A stretch of DNA of 64,000 nucleotides from Marasmius tenuissimus (GCA_029532415.1 JAQOTA010000065.1:1157495-1221494), one strand, 5' to 3'. Numbered from the stretch's first letter, positions 11,750 through 24,110 are shown. Notes: generated from the sequence alone by a model not told the origin. Program-made: numbers and translations.

Positions 11750-12543
11750 TTATGACGAGGGGTCCTTTGAATCTACAGCCATGGAGTCGTCTTCATTGTC
11801 GTCGGGCATGTCGTCCGCGGAGGGTACAGCAGCGGAGTTTATCGCGCCAGTAGTCAACGCTGCTGCTCCGCCAGGGCCTTTTGTTTGTGGCGTTACATCC
11901 CTAAATGGCGTTGGAACTGTCAACAAAAGGGGATCTTCCCATTTGTGCCTCGAAGTGAACGCACCATTTTATCTGAAACCTCGTAACTCTCGGCTTCTTG
12001 TTGATATCTCTTATGAGTTTGTCCACGGCAACCTTTGCCGGAGGGTTCTCTTTCATCTCCTCGTTATCGTATTCTGTGTTCTGGTAGTATCCCACCCGTA
12101 CGAACTCTTGTTCCTTATAGCTGCCTGTCAAGATCAACGCGGATACACCCAGTAGGTCTTCTGGAGGGACTTTGGCGTGGTCGGGTGAGGAACCTTCGAA
12201 TTCGAACACGTTAGTGCCGATGGGTACGGGGCCAACAAGACAGTCGTCGAGTTCTTGGTCGAGTTCTTCGTTGCCCGGGGATGAGACGTATATCAGCTTC
12301 CATTCGAGGTCTAATATGGGCGGGTTTGGGTGAGAAAAACGCGTGATAAGAGGGTGGAGACGGACCATCTGGGAGAGTCGCGATACATTCAAAGGTGACG
12401 CGAAAGTGGTACGGGTCTGAGAACCGGGCTGGGTTGTTGAGGAATTCGACGTCCTGTAAGAGACAAGTTGAACGCGTTTTTGTGAGTAAATTTGAAGAAA
12501 AATCACAAGATTGGAGACGTACACGTATAGTTACGATGGACAT
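11750..12543 (-). CDS. ASF1: Histone H3-H4 chaperone ASF1
   Basis: Four exons: 12523..12543, 12366..12453, 11965..12310, 11750..11900; 201 aa. Residues 1-155 are the conserved immunoglobulin-like ASF1 core: MSIVTIRDVEFLNNPARF, FECIATLPDDLEWKLIYV, a loop ending VGPVPIGTNVFEFE, LGVSALILTGSYKEQEFVRVGYYQNTEY and KPRVTRFQIKWD. ASF1 binds the H3-H4 dimer and hands it to CAF-1 or HIR during replication-coupled and replication-independent chromatin assembly in the nucleus. The C-terminal tail is short and ends in an acidic DDMPDDNEDDS stretch, as in other fungal ASF1 proteins. The last acceptor site (AG at 11901-11902) was chosen because it restores IKWD and leads into an open acidic tail; an alternative acceptor 16 nt upstream within the same region would end the protein early. 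The gene is divergent from the RasGEF gene, sharing a 379-bp promoter region. Confidence 0.95.
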
Positions 12544-12922
12544 GGTGTAGTGGCAAAAGGAAGGGTGAGAGCAGAGCAAAGGGCAGAACTGACGACCGGC
12601 GATTGGCCCACTGTACTGTACAGACTTCGGGCCGTGACTTGCCTGAATTGGCAAGTGTAAAGGACCACGTGGTGGGACTTGCCTCCGGATGAGCGTGATT
12701 TCGGCGGTCGCTTTTTGTTCTCAACATTGACAACGCCAACGGCTACGAATTTTCACGACTTCGTTCCAGTTCACGTTCAAACAAACGTCTTCATCTTCAT
12801 TTTTCGTTCTCCAATTTTCTGTTATTCATTTACTCGCTTGACGCTCTTATTATGTCCTTTGGCTCTCTGGCTTTCACTGGCTTTGTTTGAATAGTTCTTG
12901 TTCCGTTTGTTCTGTCTGTATC
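12544..12922. other. Shared divergent promoter region of ASF1 and RasGEF
   Basis: 379 bp between two start codons facing away from each other. It is pyrimidine-rich on the plus strand toward the RasGEF start. No clear TATA box. Confidence 0.5.
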
Positions 12923-15900
12923 ATGTCACAACCAATACCGGTACCAACACCAGGCCCGTCTACCTCACCAGAATCCCAATCCCAGTCATCACCGCACGGT
13001 TTACCATTCTCACCGCCGCCACAACATTCTCCATCACAATCACCTCCTCCTCCACTGTCTCCTGCGATACGCCTCCCCATTCGAGCCCCATCTGCATCGG
13101 CAGACAATTCGAGGCTCAAGTTTGTCTGGCCCGAGAACGATGAGGCAGCAAGGTCGTTTGCTGCTGGCTTCCCAGCTGAGCATGCTTCGGCTGATTTCTC
13201 GATTGCCCGTATGTTCCCACTGTGTATTTGTTATGTGACTCAGACTAACCAATTCATTCTTACATTTGATAGCCGATGGGTCTTTCGTCGAGACGTCTTC
13301 TGGAGCAGCAGCGATGGAGTTGAAGAGAAAATACGATAGTGAACTTGGCCGTAATGCAAGCATGAAGACCCCGTATGCGATCACTGCGTTCATCAACCAG
13401 CATGGGAGAAGAATGTTTAGGATTGGGTGAGTCTGACTCTGAATGTTATCCCAGTCTATTTCACTCACCTCTCTTCGCAGTCATCGAGATTTGTCTGCTC
13501 CAGCGACAGCAGGGCACACAGCCGAAGACCAAATCATCAATCGTGCTTCCTCTTCATCGTCCGCCAACCCTCACGGTCCTTTCACGTCTCTATCTACCCA
13601 TGCATCATCCACAACCACATCCAACAGACGACGGTCCGGGCGGCTCAGCATGTTCCTCCGACCTCAACAAAATTCCAACGGTAGCAGTTCAACCACAACG
13701 AGACCCATGTACTACTCAACCAAGAACAAGAACAAACTCCGCAAACCTCGCTCAAATCCCGATCTACAACAGCCACTCCAAGCGACTTCCCCTACACGAC
13801 CCACAATCGGTTTACCGCCCTACGCGAGCACCACTTTACCCGGACCGATGAAGAAAAAGTCGACTGGGGGGAGAACTCATTCATTGAGCGTCACGGCGAT
13901 TGATCAGCAACATCGACAACACCCACATCCGCATTCTCATTCACATTCTCATATCCCGTTCCAAGTTGGGTCGTTTTTGTATACGGCACCTTCGGCGACG
14001 GCGTCCACGTCTGCGTCTGCGTCGTCATCTCAGTCTGGATTTGATACGTTGAGTCCTCCTAGGCATCCTCATCAGTCACAGTCGGGAGAGATGCAGAGGA
14101 AGGGAGACGTATTTGGGGAAGTGATGAATTGGAATTTGGCGACTGCTGGACATGGGTATGCGTATGGGAGGAATAGAGATCGAAACAATTCGACTACTTC
14201 GTCGATGTCGATGGCTGCGACGGCTGGAGGGTCCTACATATCACCTTCGTCACTCTCCTCTTCGATATCGTCTTCGAGATCGAGTGTTGGAGTTGGAGTC
14301 GGAGAGTTTGGAGAAGTGATTCAGCCTCATGAAGGTGGTGGGAGGTCTCAGAGAAGTGGGAGCAATGCGACGGATCATTCGACCCCTTCGCCGCAGATTC
14401 AACATTCGCAGTCTTCCCAGTCCCAGTCCCAGTCGCAAGTGATACCGAGGCCGTTTGGGAGCAATGTGACGTTTGAACCGAGGTGGAGACCGAAACAGAG
14501 GCAACAACAACAACATCGGAGGGGGAGAAATTCCGTCTCGAATAACTATCGGGGGTACGGAGATGGATACGGGACACCGCCTCCACCTGTACCTTCCTTG
14601 CCCTCACTGCCTTTCAGTCAAGACGCAGGTCCATCATTTAGCATCGGAGTCGGAATCGGAACACCCACATCGAACCGCACCGAGGAACGACGACGAAAGA
14701 GTCAGAGTTGGTCTGGAGTAGGAGCGGATGCGGATTCGGACGATATGACGAATAGTGGGACGGGGCTTTCGAAAGATACGGGGTATGTTTCTGAGAGTGT
14801 TTCGGTTGATGGGGAGGAGGAAGGGAGGGAAGAGTTTGAGCTTTGGAGTGCGTATTTTGATACGCATATTCCGAGTGGTGGGCAGCCGCTGTCGTCGTTT
14901 ACGACTAGGTTGAATGGGGTTGGGGGGTTGGAGTTGGGTGGAAAGGAGAAGGATGGGGATTCGGAGAGTGATGTGCCGAAGGTTCAGGTTAACGGCGATG
15001 GTGCGAGTGCTGGGGAGGTGCAAGGTGATGGGACGAATGGCAAAGGGAAAGCTCCGCAGCGAGGTCAGGATGGGGAGGAAGAATCGGATTATTCGATATT
15101 CCTACGACAGGAAGGCATGAGCTCAAGGTTACGAGCTATGCCTTCGTTGGATTCAGTGATGACCGCTCGGCAGGGACAAGGCGCGCGTCGGAGGTCTTCT
15201 TCCGAGAATCTGAACTTCCGAGTTCGACGGCGGAGAGTGGGTAAAGTGGACGAGGGAGAGGAAGCGTACGCGGACGGGGAGGACTTTGACGAGGATGATA
15301 TTGAGACGCCTCCGAGGCCACCGTCGGCTATCAGGATGAGGAGACCTGACGAGGATGAGCCACCAAAGACGGACGGGGAGAGTCAGAGTCAGAGCCAGAA
15401 CCAGAATAGTCCAAGCCAGACCCATCAAATCCCTGCGATCCACGTCCAAAGCCACTCAATTTCCTCATCTTCCTCCACGTTCACGTCTACTTCTACTTCC
15501 ACACGTTCAGACTCGGATGGCCAGTCTGTGACTATCTCTGATGACCTACACGTTGACCATGAATTCCCCAAGACGCCTACCCCGCCTGCTGCTCCCACTG
15601 CGTCCCATCAGGTACATGTTCAACCGTTACCCAAGACGGCGATGCATACGCATTTTTCCACAGAGGTGTTTGATGTGTTGCAGACCTATCGTGGGTTACC
15701 ACTTTTGGACCGGTTGGAGAAGCAAAAGTCAAAGAGGAGGGGAAGCCGGAGACGAAAGGGGAGACCTAGTGGCGCCTCTGCTTCTGCTTCGAGTACGAGC
15801 GGCACGGAGGACGAGGATGAGGATGGGTTTGAGATGGATGGAGAGGACGGGAGAGATGTGGATGGTGATGTTGAGGATGAGGATGGTGCTGATGACAGTG

Positions 15901-18900
15901 ATGATGGGGAAGACGAGTGGGTTATCCGGTTGTCGTTGGAGGACGATGAGAGTGCGGCGCCGAGGAACGATCCCAGGTTTGTTATTTGGGGAGAGCTGCG
16001 CGACTCGAAGAATGACAATGGGGATGAGGATGATGGTATGAGGAGTTCTAGTAACGTGAGTCAGGTGGCTGGGAGTACGAGTCGGGCGAGCAGTATTAGC
16101 GTGGGTGGTGGGTCTGAGAGTGTTAGTCTGCCTGGGGGCGGGAGGAGCAGAGGGGGCAGTCTGAGTAAGAGAAAGGTGAAGAAGGAGCTGAAGAAGAGGG
16201 AAAAGGAGGCGAGAAGTCGAAGTGGGTCTGGGACTGCTGGTGTTGGTGTGGATGGGATTCCGTTGCCCGGATCAAGTCAATCCTCAGACCACGGTGCAGA
16301 ACCGATGCCGACTGCACCGACACCTACGAGCCAAGACGGCGGCAAGGAGAAGAAGAAACAACTATTGGCAGCAACCATCGAGAGGTGGCTCGCTCAAGTC
16401 ACGAGCGAGTTCAACTATGACGAGTTGTTGGTCTTCTTCTTGACGTACCGCACCTACATCAGTCCTCTTGACCTGGCGCATCTTTTCATCTGTCGCTTCC
16501 ATTGGGCCGTTTCCGATTCGGAGTATGGTGCTTCTGGGAACACGGGTCCGGAAGTGAAACGAGTCGTTCGCCTGAGGACGTTCGTCGCGTTCAAGTTCTG
16601 GCTCACCACCTTCTTCGTCATGGACTTCTTGAATAATAGGGAGCTGAGGGTGCTTCTCGCAAACTGGTTGAATGACTTCGTGAAAGACCCAATTTTGGAG
16701 AGGTATCCGGATGCATTGGTGAGCTCTCTCTTCCATCTGACTACTTGGTGCTGTCGTATTGATCAACTGCCTGCGACAGAACATCGTGAAGAAACTCCGC
16801 AAGGTGGCCAAGGAGTGCAAACGAGCATGGGTGCCTCCGCCTCCGAAGAAGTCCCAAGCATCACCCACGGAGGCTAAGGGAGACAACTCTAACTTGACCT
16901 CTCCATCATCCACCGCTTCTTCCTCCCTCCCTACTCCCGATGCCACCGAACCTCCCGGAAGAGAGCATCTCCTGGGCGAACGATTTGCTGAAGCGGCGTT
17001 GGCCCTCAAGAAGAACCGCGAGCAGAAAGAACGAGACGAAGATTCTGACGTCGATCTCGATTTCGTACCGGATCACGTAGCTGCCACCGCCGCGGGGCTT
17101 CACATTCAACTTGGCCCGACCGGGATACCGTTATCCTCGTTGTCCATTCTCCAAAGGACAGATTTAGCACCTGGGCCTTCGTCACCGGATGTGGAGGCAT
17201 CGATGGCGCAAGATATTTCGTATCAACCGCTTCCTCCGTTGCATGGGAATTTGTTGTCGAAAGTGATGGGGAGACTGGGGAAGTTCAAGAGGGTCTTGAG
17301 GGACCATCGCACGATGGGAAGGATGACAACGTATGGTGGGTATGGAGGAGATGGGTCTGGGATGGCACCAATCGGCAGTGACTTGAGGGGATATTCGGCA
17401 ATCTCTATGGAAAGTTACTCCAGGCTTGCGGTAGCCGACTCTTTGAGGAGTTCCACTCCGCATGCGACACAACAAGCTCCCGGTGTCCTTGTGAACGCTC
17501 CTTCAATCTCGACGCTGCGGAATACAGAAACACAGGCCCCCCATACTCAGTCATCTCCAGCTGTACCAGGCGTGGAGATACAAACCCAAGATCAAACCCA
17601 GCGCCCTGTTTCACCGACTGCTTCTCTATCTGTATCAGTGGCTGGTAATCAACCCTCCGAAGAAGGATCTTCCACGGAAGACTCTGGCTCCTCCCAAGTC
17701 CCCTCCACTCCCCGACATCCTGACGACACAGTATCCCTCGCGTCCCGTACCTCCTCCATCTCACTCGCCCGTACGTCCTCCACCGACTCATTTGGCGTAC
17801 CACTTTCAGCGACCCGGTCGTCTGCGATGTTCCCTGCCTTCCGTTCTCCCTGGCAATTCGACGTCGTCTCGCTCGATGAATTATCAGATACTTCGTCGAA
17901 TGAGGATGACCCGGCTCTCCCACCTGGTCTGCCCGGAGCGCATAACTTCTTCAATCAGCATCAGAATAGGCCTCAGAGAAGGCTTCCTACAAGGAGAGTC
18001 ATGGAAGTCACTAATGATGATCGGGGGACGGTATCGTCTATGGGCATCGTTTCGAGGCATTCTCATGCGTCCACGGCCTCTACCAGTTCTGTTGGGGGCG
18101 AAGAGGATGCTGGACAAGGACTAGGTCGGGGAATCCAGCAGTGGCAGCTGAATGAGCTGGTGGACTCGTTGACAGATGACGAGGAACCCGGGGATGTGGA
18201 GGATGCGTTGAAGAGATTGGAGGGGCATATCAACCCTGTTAAGGTATTGGAGAAGGCGAATAAGGTGGAGGGGTGGGTGAGGACTATTAGGGATAAGCTT
18301 CAGGCAGGTGATTATGACGAGGATGAGCGGCCGAGATGGATGGATGAGGACGATGACGAAGAGAATGAACACGAGAGGGAGCAGGATACCCTGGAGGAGG
18401 TAGAAGGGGAAGAAAGTGCGGGGATTGCATTCGAACAACATACTGATGGCAATGGGAATGCGAGAATTGGCGAAGGTACGGGTGTCGAAGCGGTTAAGAC
18501 ACCGGTTGGTGCCATATTCCCACCACGCGGGGCGGCCACAACGGATGCCAAACCTGCTCCAGAGGATGTTGTTCCTATCGAGATTCTGCAGAGCAGGTTA
18601 TCAGAGCTTCCATCCCTCATACCTAACCGACCCTCGATTTCGCTGCAAACCAGCCTCTCAGCGCGCCACCATTCCTTCGTCCTCGACTCTAGAGCAGACG
18701 TCCTCGCACAGTATTTCGCGGTGATTGATCGCGATTTGTTTTGCGCGCTCGGTTTTGACGAGCTACTGGCGGGAGACTGGATGAGTTGCGACGAGATCGA
18801 AGTGTACAGTTGGAAGCAGTACATGATTGACTGCGCAAGGTGGAGAGCGGAATCCAGGTATCCTGAAAGGACAAGTGCGTTGGGGAACATTCGCGCGAGG

Positions 18901-19725
18901 TTCAATCTTGTGGCGAACTTTGCAGTCTCAGAGGTTGTACACACACATCCCAGTGACCGCGTACAGGTGTTCGTGAAACTGCTTCATGTGGCTTGGGTGA
19001 GTAACCAGGTTTCTTTTTTGAGGTGCTGCCCTGAGTATTTCATATAGCGGTCGTACCATAGGAACAACCTGAACAACGTCGTTGCGATCATAACTGGATT
19101 GCAGAGCAAATGGGTTACGCAGGCGATGCGAAGGTCGATGTCTCGTCTATCATCGTGGGATGCCCGTATATTCCGAGACCTGAAGCTCTACATCGCCAAC
19201 ACCAACTGCTTCCAGTACCTCCGCGAAGCTATTGAAAGGATCATGGATGCCAAAACCATCGACCCAACTGGCCACAGTTCCTCCGTCGTCAATGGTGCAC
19301 ACGCCGATCAGTCAGGAAGAAACAGAGGCAGCAGAGGAACAGCACCCTCAGCGTGTATACCCTTCATTGGTATCTACCTCTCACAGCTCTACCAGCACCA
19401 CCAACTACCCGATCTCATCGATCCCACTGCCCCCAACGAAGCTGTTAGCATTGATCCTGTGACATCAAACCTCGAGCCCCCGGCTCATCCTGAAGTTTTC
19501 GATGCTCTCGCCCCCCTTCCATCCTCGTTACATCTGGAGCCGCTTATCAATGTGCAGAAGCAGCGGTTGATTGCAAGCGTCGTGAAGTCGTGTATAAGTG
19601 GCCAACAGTTCGCAAGTAGGGTACGGTTCTCCGCGGATAACCCGAACATTCACAAGGCTTGCTTGGAGCTTCAAGCCTCCGATTCACAAACCCTCCAACG
19701 TGTTCTACATTCCCTTCCTGGCTAG
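12923..19725 (+). CDS. Large Ras guanine-nucleotide exchange factor (RasGEF_N + RasGEF)
   Basis: Five exons: 12923..13208, 13273..13426, 13481..16718, 16780..18996, 19048..19725; 2190 aa. It should activate a Ras-family GTPase by exchanging GDP for GTP. Residues 1-1100 are mostly low complexity, rich in Ser, Gln, Pro, Gly and acidic runs. A RasGEF_N domain lies at about 1105-1245 (LLAATIERWLAQVTSEFNYDEL, FLTYRTYISP). Then about 600 residues of disordered linker precede the catalytic RasGEF domain at about 1860-2170 (VLAQYFAVIDRDLF, VQVFVKLLHVAW, NNLNNVVAIITGLQSKW, IPFIGIYLSQLYQ). The last acceptor (AG 19046-19047) was chosen over AG 19060-19061 because only it keeps the NNLNNV frame. Related to the CDC25/LTE1/BUD5 class; which GTPase it serves cannot be told from sequence. 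Confidence 0.9.
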
Positions 19726-20102
19726 ACTAGCGACTAAGATATATGTTAGTTATGTGTTTGCCTTTCTCTCGGAAACTGTATGTATCTTTCCTATCTCCGC
19801 CTCCTTTTTTTACCTCTTCTACTGCTCTCAATGAGTATTTATGTACTTTTCCCCCTGATCTCACACACTTACGACTACTTTCATGCGCTATACATTCATG
19901 ATTGTCTCACCCCTTCGTTCAAAATTCAGTGAAGCACTGTTTTCTCTTCTTTTGCTGTCCAATATAGAGTTTGTCAAGTACTTATGTTTCATTCTGTCGT
20001 CCTCCTCCTCCATCCCGGTTCTCCTTTGGTCAAATACCATTCTCCGAGTCGCATTCGTGAATCTCCTCTGCAACGACTACCCTTTGTGAAGCCCGCTCGG
20101 TA
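19726..20102. other. Intergenic 3' of RasGEF
   Basis: Pyrimidine-rich, with no supported ORF. Confidence 0.4.
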
Positions 20103-20142
20103 ACCGGTTACCATTTACCGGTTGACCCGGTCGATCATCAGC
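20103..20142 (+). promoter_or_regulatory. Shared upstream element of MDR genes (copy 2 instance)
   Basis: Contains ACCGGTTA, then TTACCGGTTGACCCGGTCGA and ATCATCAG, about 140-180 bp upstream of the ATG. Similar ACCGGT-TGA-ACCGGT-GAT words precede other MDR copies. Confidence 0.5.
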
Positions 20143-20214
20143 ACACTGCTCTTGGCAAACCTCGTCATCTGCTGCCCTGTTGCCGATACGGATATGGTAC
20201 ATCCCGGGTGAGGA

Positions 20215-20222
20215 CTACAAAG
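20215..20222 (+). promoter_or_regulatory. Variant TATA-type box of MDR copy 2
   Basis: CTACAAAG in the context GAGGACTACAAAGG, 59-66 nt upstream of the ATG. Copies 1, 3 and 4 have CTATAAAG at the equivalent place, so this copy carries a weakened box. Confidence 0.45.
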
Positions 20223-20280
20223 GTTCGTCGCCCGTGGGATGAATTTGTTCAACTAAGTTTCGTTGGTTTCCACTAACATC

Positions 20281-21704
20281 ATGGCTCTCCCCACTCAAAC
20301 CCGTGCTGCCTATCACCCAAAGGTCAGACCACTTCCCCGTGGATAGATGTTTTTCTGAATCAGATGTTCAATAGGCCGGAGCAGGATACCAAAGTCTGGC
20401 TTTCAAGGATGTCGACTTGCCTGCGCTCAAATCTTCCGAGGTCCTAGTGAAGATTCACGCCGTTTCCCTCAACTTCAGAGATCTAATGATTTCCGCAGGG
20501 AAGTATCCGATGTGCGTACTGGTGTCACTGTTAAAGCCACCCTCCTCATTGATGCCTCGACTGTTCCTTGTTATGCACCAGTGGTCTGAAGGACGGAACA
20601 ATCCCATGCTCCGACATGGCTGGTGAGGTTCTGGCCATCGGCGATGAAGTAACCGAATGGAAGACAGGGGACCGCGTGTGTGCCAACTTCGCACCGGAGC
20701 ATCTGCATGGGGACGTTACAGCGAAGAGTTCGAGCAGCGCCCTGGGAGCGGGAGAGGTAGATGGCGTTCTGGCGCAGTACAGAATTTTCAAGGAATATGT
20801 GAGTCTGAGTGGACCGGTCTCTCCTTCAAATGTGTTCGACAACCTCGACTGTAACTCGTAGTCCTTGGTTGCAATTCCCGAGCATCTATCCTACGAAGAG
20901 GGGGCTACTCTGCCTTGCGCCGCCGTGACCGCCTACAACGCTCTCACCAATCCGGTCCCTATCAAAGCTGGAGATACAGTACTTATTCAGGGAACTGGTG
21001 GCGTTTCGATGTACGTGCTTGTCTTGGCTCAGCACAGTCCTAAGCCTCTGACCATCGTCGTGCCAGCTTCGCTCTGCAATTTGCTGTAGCCTCTGGAGCG
21101 ACCGTAATTGTCACCTCCTCGTCTGACGATAAACTTGCCATTGCGAAGAAACTGGGGGCCCACCATTTCATCAATTATGCCAAGACACCAGAGTGGCACG
21201 CAGAAGTTTTGAGGATAACTCATGACCGAGGTGTAGATTACACCATTGAAGTCGGTGGTCCCGGAACACTGGCCAAGTCGCTACAGGCCACCAGGCGGTC
21301 TGGTTTCATCAGTATCATTGGAGCTCTCGATGTGGTGCGTGACCTTCGTAATTACTTACTTTCGAATTCGTCTTCATCGGCTGAATTCCGAACGGACAGA
21401 GAGATTCTGGGTCCGAAAACTCCAGTGTGATTTTCTCTGCCATTCATAGGCAATTAAATCTGAGAGGAATTCAAGTCGGATCGGTTGAATCGTACGTCTC
21501 CAGTCTCTTCGGGGTTTATACTTTCAACTCAAGTGTTACATACGTTCTCGTAGATTCAAAAACATGAACCGATTGATGGTGTCTCGACCTGAGATCACCA
21601 GGCCGGTCATTGATAAAGTTTACGCGTTTGAGGACTCCGCGAAGGCCTTCGAACATCTCGAGTCGCAGAGACACGTCGGGAAGGTAGTGATCAATGTGCT
21701 TTGA
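20281..21704 (+). CDS. MDR-superfamily NAD(P)-dependent oxidoreductase, copy 2
   Basis: Seven exons: 20281..20322, 20375..20511, 20582..20798, 20862..21010, 21067..21334, 21400..21491, 21554..21704; 351 aa. The exon lengths equal those of copy 1 (42, 137, 217, 149, 268, 92, 151 nt), as does the domain order: GroES-like fold with [13 protein letters not shown] and [15 protein letters not shown]; Rossmann fold with [22 protein letters not shown] and [17 protein letters not shown]. Exon 6 ([10 protein letters not shown]...) is the most divergent part among the copies. No zinc-site Cys/His pair is evident. Intact, with no internal stops. The product is probably a soluble NADPH-dependent reductase or dehydrogenase; substrate unknown. 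Confidence 0.9.
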
Positions 21705-21985
21705 ATTCTCGAGCCGGAGAAGAAGGAAAATGCGGTCAAGCTTTGTAGACCTAAGTTTTGAATTGCTCCGAATCAAACGTGATATAACTGAACCATCAAG
21801 AATGTATAGTATGCTTACTCTCAGACCCACAGGCACCCACTTCCAAGTGCGTGTTTCGCAATTCAGTGAGGAGTATATTCGGACTATAAGACACAAAGCT
21901 TATATGAACCAGAGAACTCCGGCTCATCGGATATAGCAACGGCATAATTTAGACAGCAAGCCAGGGTATCCATCGACGAAAGAAA

Positions 21986-22935
21986 CTAATACACGATAGT
22001 CACAGACTTATTCCTATACTCCTCCCACCTATTCAACACAGCATCCGCAATGAAATGCGCAACATCCTGCCGCGAGACCGTCCACCCACGAATATCTTCC
22101 TCACTGGCTCTGTACGGCGGTTTCCCTTCAATCCCTTCCTCATCGGCCATGCACTTCCCATCTGTCAGGATACCCGGTCGAACCAACAGAACATCCCTTA
22201 ACGTCCCTGCTTCGGGTAATCCTTCTTGTGTTCTCCAATTTGCGGAAAGCACGGGGGAGCCAACTTCAGCGTCGTTCCAGTTCCACCCTGCACAGTGATG
22301 CGCAACGCGCTCTACCCCCTGTTTATCGTAGTGTATACTCTTCATGGAAGAATACAAAAGCTTGATGGGTGCTGGAACGGATGCAAACGAGCTTTTCGTT
22401 ACTCCCGTTGAAGAGATCGCCACTATTTTAGGGCGAGGAGAGTTCGGCGGTATGGTAGTTAGGACGTTGAGGAAGCACTGTGTCACTAGGTTGTAAGGTT
22501 TGACGACGAGACCTTTTGTAAGTTCGAAGGACGGAACTCCTCCTGGTAAGGTGAACCAAGTTGCTCTCGTGAGAAAGAGGGCGGGTATCAATGCTCTATC
22601 GGCGAATACGCACCAACAGTAAAGAGTAATAGATCAACAGGCTTCTTTCCATTCTTCTCAGCTGCCTCCCAGGCTTTCCTAACATCGTCTTGAACGAGAC
22701 CGTCGCCCTTGAAGAGAAAAGCCTTCCCCAAGGTAACATATTTCTGAATCTTCTTGTCGCTGTCGAAGCAGGAGGCGTTTCGTAACAAGAACGTTACAGT
22801 AGAGCCGGCATCTGGGACAGGGGGCAAGTTAGTTCGAGCTCGGAAGTTCGAGAAACAAGCGCGGAAATTACCGAGAAGCCGGATAGAAGAGTAATATCCG
22901 ATATTCTTGGATCCGCCGAGAGTTAAGACGTTCAT
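21986..22935 (-). CDS. NAD(P)-binding NmrA-like / atypical SDR protein, copy 1
   Basis: Three exons: 22872..22935, 22614..22811, 21986..22542; 272 aa. The first 60 residues form a Rossmann start: MNVLTLGGSKNIGYYSSIRLL (glycine-rich GGSKNIG), then AGSTVTFLLRN, then GKAFLFKGDGLVQDDV and DLLLFTVGG. Later blocks are PKIVAISSTGVTKSS, VERVAHHCAGWNW and VSRQDVAHFIADAVLN, the last typical of NAD(P)-binding NmrA-like proteins. These are redox sensors or reductases; the sequence does not show which. A closely similar gene with the same intron phases is at 43023-43966. It is convergent with MDR copy 2 (282 bp between stops), which may point to a shared pathway. Confidence 0.85.
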
Positions 22936-23022
22936 TTCCTGGTTTGTGTGATGAGGGAAGTAAGTGAGAGTTCGGAGTACTCAAGGAGGAGTGCTTTTGA
23001 CTTAAAGGGCCTCTGTTGTTCC

Positions 23023-23033
23023 CCTTATAAACG
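23023..23033 (-). promoter_or_regulatory. TATA box of NmrA-like copy 1
   Basis: CGTTTATAAGG on the minus strand, about 88-98 nt upstream of the ATG. The paralogue at 44 kb has a TATA box at similar spacing. Confidence 0.5.
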
Positions 23034-23082
23034 TCGGGAGCTCAGCGCTCAATAAAGGTACGCGTATCGACACGTCCTGAGC

Positions 23083-23100
23083 GCAGTGCCGCGGCACTGC
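23083..23100. repeat. Perfect 18-bp palindrome in the promoter of NmrA-like copy 1
   Basis: GCAGTGCCGCGGCACTGC reads the same on both strands. It lies about 150-165 bp upstream of the start codon at 22935, a position that would suit a dimeric regulator. No second copy was noticed in the window. Confidence 0.6.
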
Positions 23101-23656
23101 GGTGCGAATGAAAGCGTCATCGGGATGACGAGAGAAGCGGATAAGGGAAACGCTTTTTCCGATACTGCCGCAATACTGACGTATACACACACCTTCACTT
23201 CGAACTCCCTTCCTCGCGTCATTCCTTTCTCACTCATAGACCAGCCTCTGACTTCGTGAATACTCAGACTTCAGGGAAATCAGCAAAGCTCAGCGTGATT
23301 CTCTATCCTTTTCTCGAGGTTCCATGGCACGCGGGAATTTGAGAATGGGATCGCCGGACGCCGCTACTGTGGTACAACAATGGACGGCGAATTCACTGTG
23401 GCCGACGTCGCAATGAAGGCAGTGAGACTAGTACCCGCTGCCTATCGCTGTGCCGATGCTTTCCAGTTTCCGCGCTTGCGCGGCTCTCATAGCTTGCAAC
23501 CCAGCTCGGATGGCCATGCGATTGGGGGTGGTGTGTTGTCAAAGTTTAGAGTCCAAAATTGACTGACATACTACACCAGTGACCATTACGCTCGCCATCA
23601 TATATCATTCAGCACTCGATATCAACGTCCATCGACTCCTGCTTGTCCTCTTTCAC
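23101..23656. other. Intergenic upstream of NmrA-like copy 1, before MITE 1
   Basis: No supported gene. Confidence 0.4.
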
Positions 23657-24110
23657 TCTATGGTGCACACGGCCTAGTCACCGCTACTTTGGACACGCGC
23701 CAAATTAGTCCAGCAACGATGGTCCCGGGCGCTTAGCTGAGCGCTTGCCTGCAGGATCTCAGAACCCCCCGGAACCGGCCCCCGCTATCACCATCGCTTG
23801 CCACCCCAGGCTTTTCTGGCTCTGAGAACCACGCCCAAAACCAACCCCGAAGCCTCGAAAATTAAGGTTGGGCCGGCGCCAACCGGCGCTTAATGGGCGT
23901 TTGACTGGGCGCTTAGACAGCCGCGCCAAATTAGCCGGATTTTGGAAGATGAACTCGGCCAATTTGACTCCAATGGACTATCGCTCTTAGGGTTTCAATC
24001 TTCATATATGTATGTATTTTTTTGTAAGACCATCAATCCATATGATTGAAATTGCATGTGCTAAAAGATTTGTACAAAATTAGTGGTGACTAGGCCGTGT
24101 GCACCATAGA
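23657..24110. mobile_element. Miniature inverted-repeat transposable element, MITE 1 (454 bp)
   Basis: A 26-bp terminal inverted repeat at 23657-23682 (TCTATGGTGCACACGGCCTA, then GTCACC) is matched exactly in reverse complement at 24085-24110. There is no ORF of transposase size inside. If the outermost TCTA/TAGA bases are partly target site, the duplicated target is TA. The left half is GC-rich and holds repeated GCGCCAAATTAG words (about 23697 and 23924); the right half is AT-rich. Probably mobilised by an autonomous DNA transposon elsewhere in the genome. Confidence 0.75.

Noticed and set aside
14194..16018. Several minus-strand ORFs rich in Ser or Arg across the RasGEF gene
   Set aside because: They arise from the repetitive Ser/Asp/Gly codons of the plus-strand gene.
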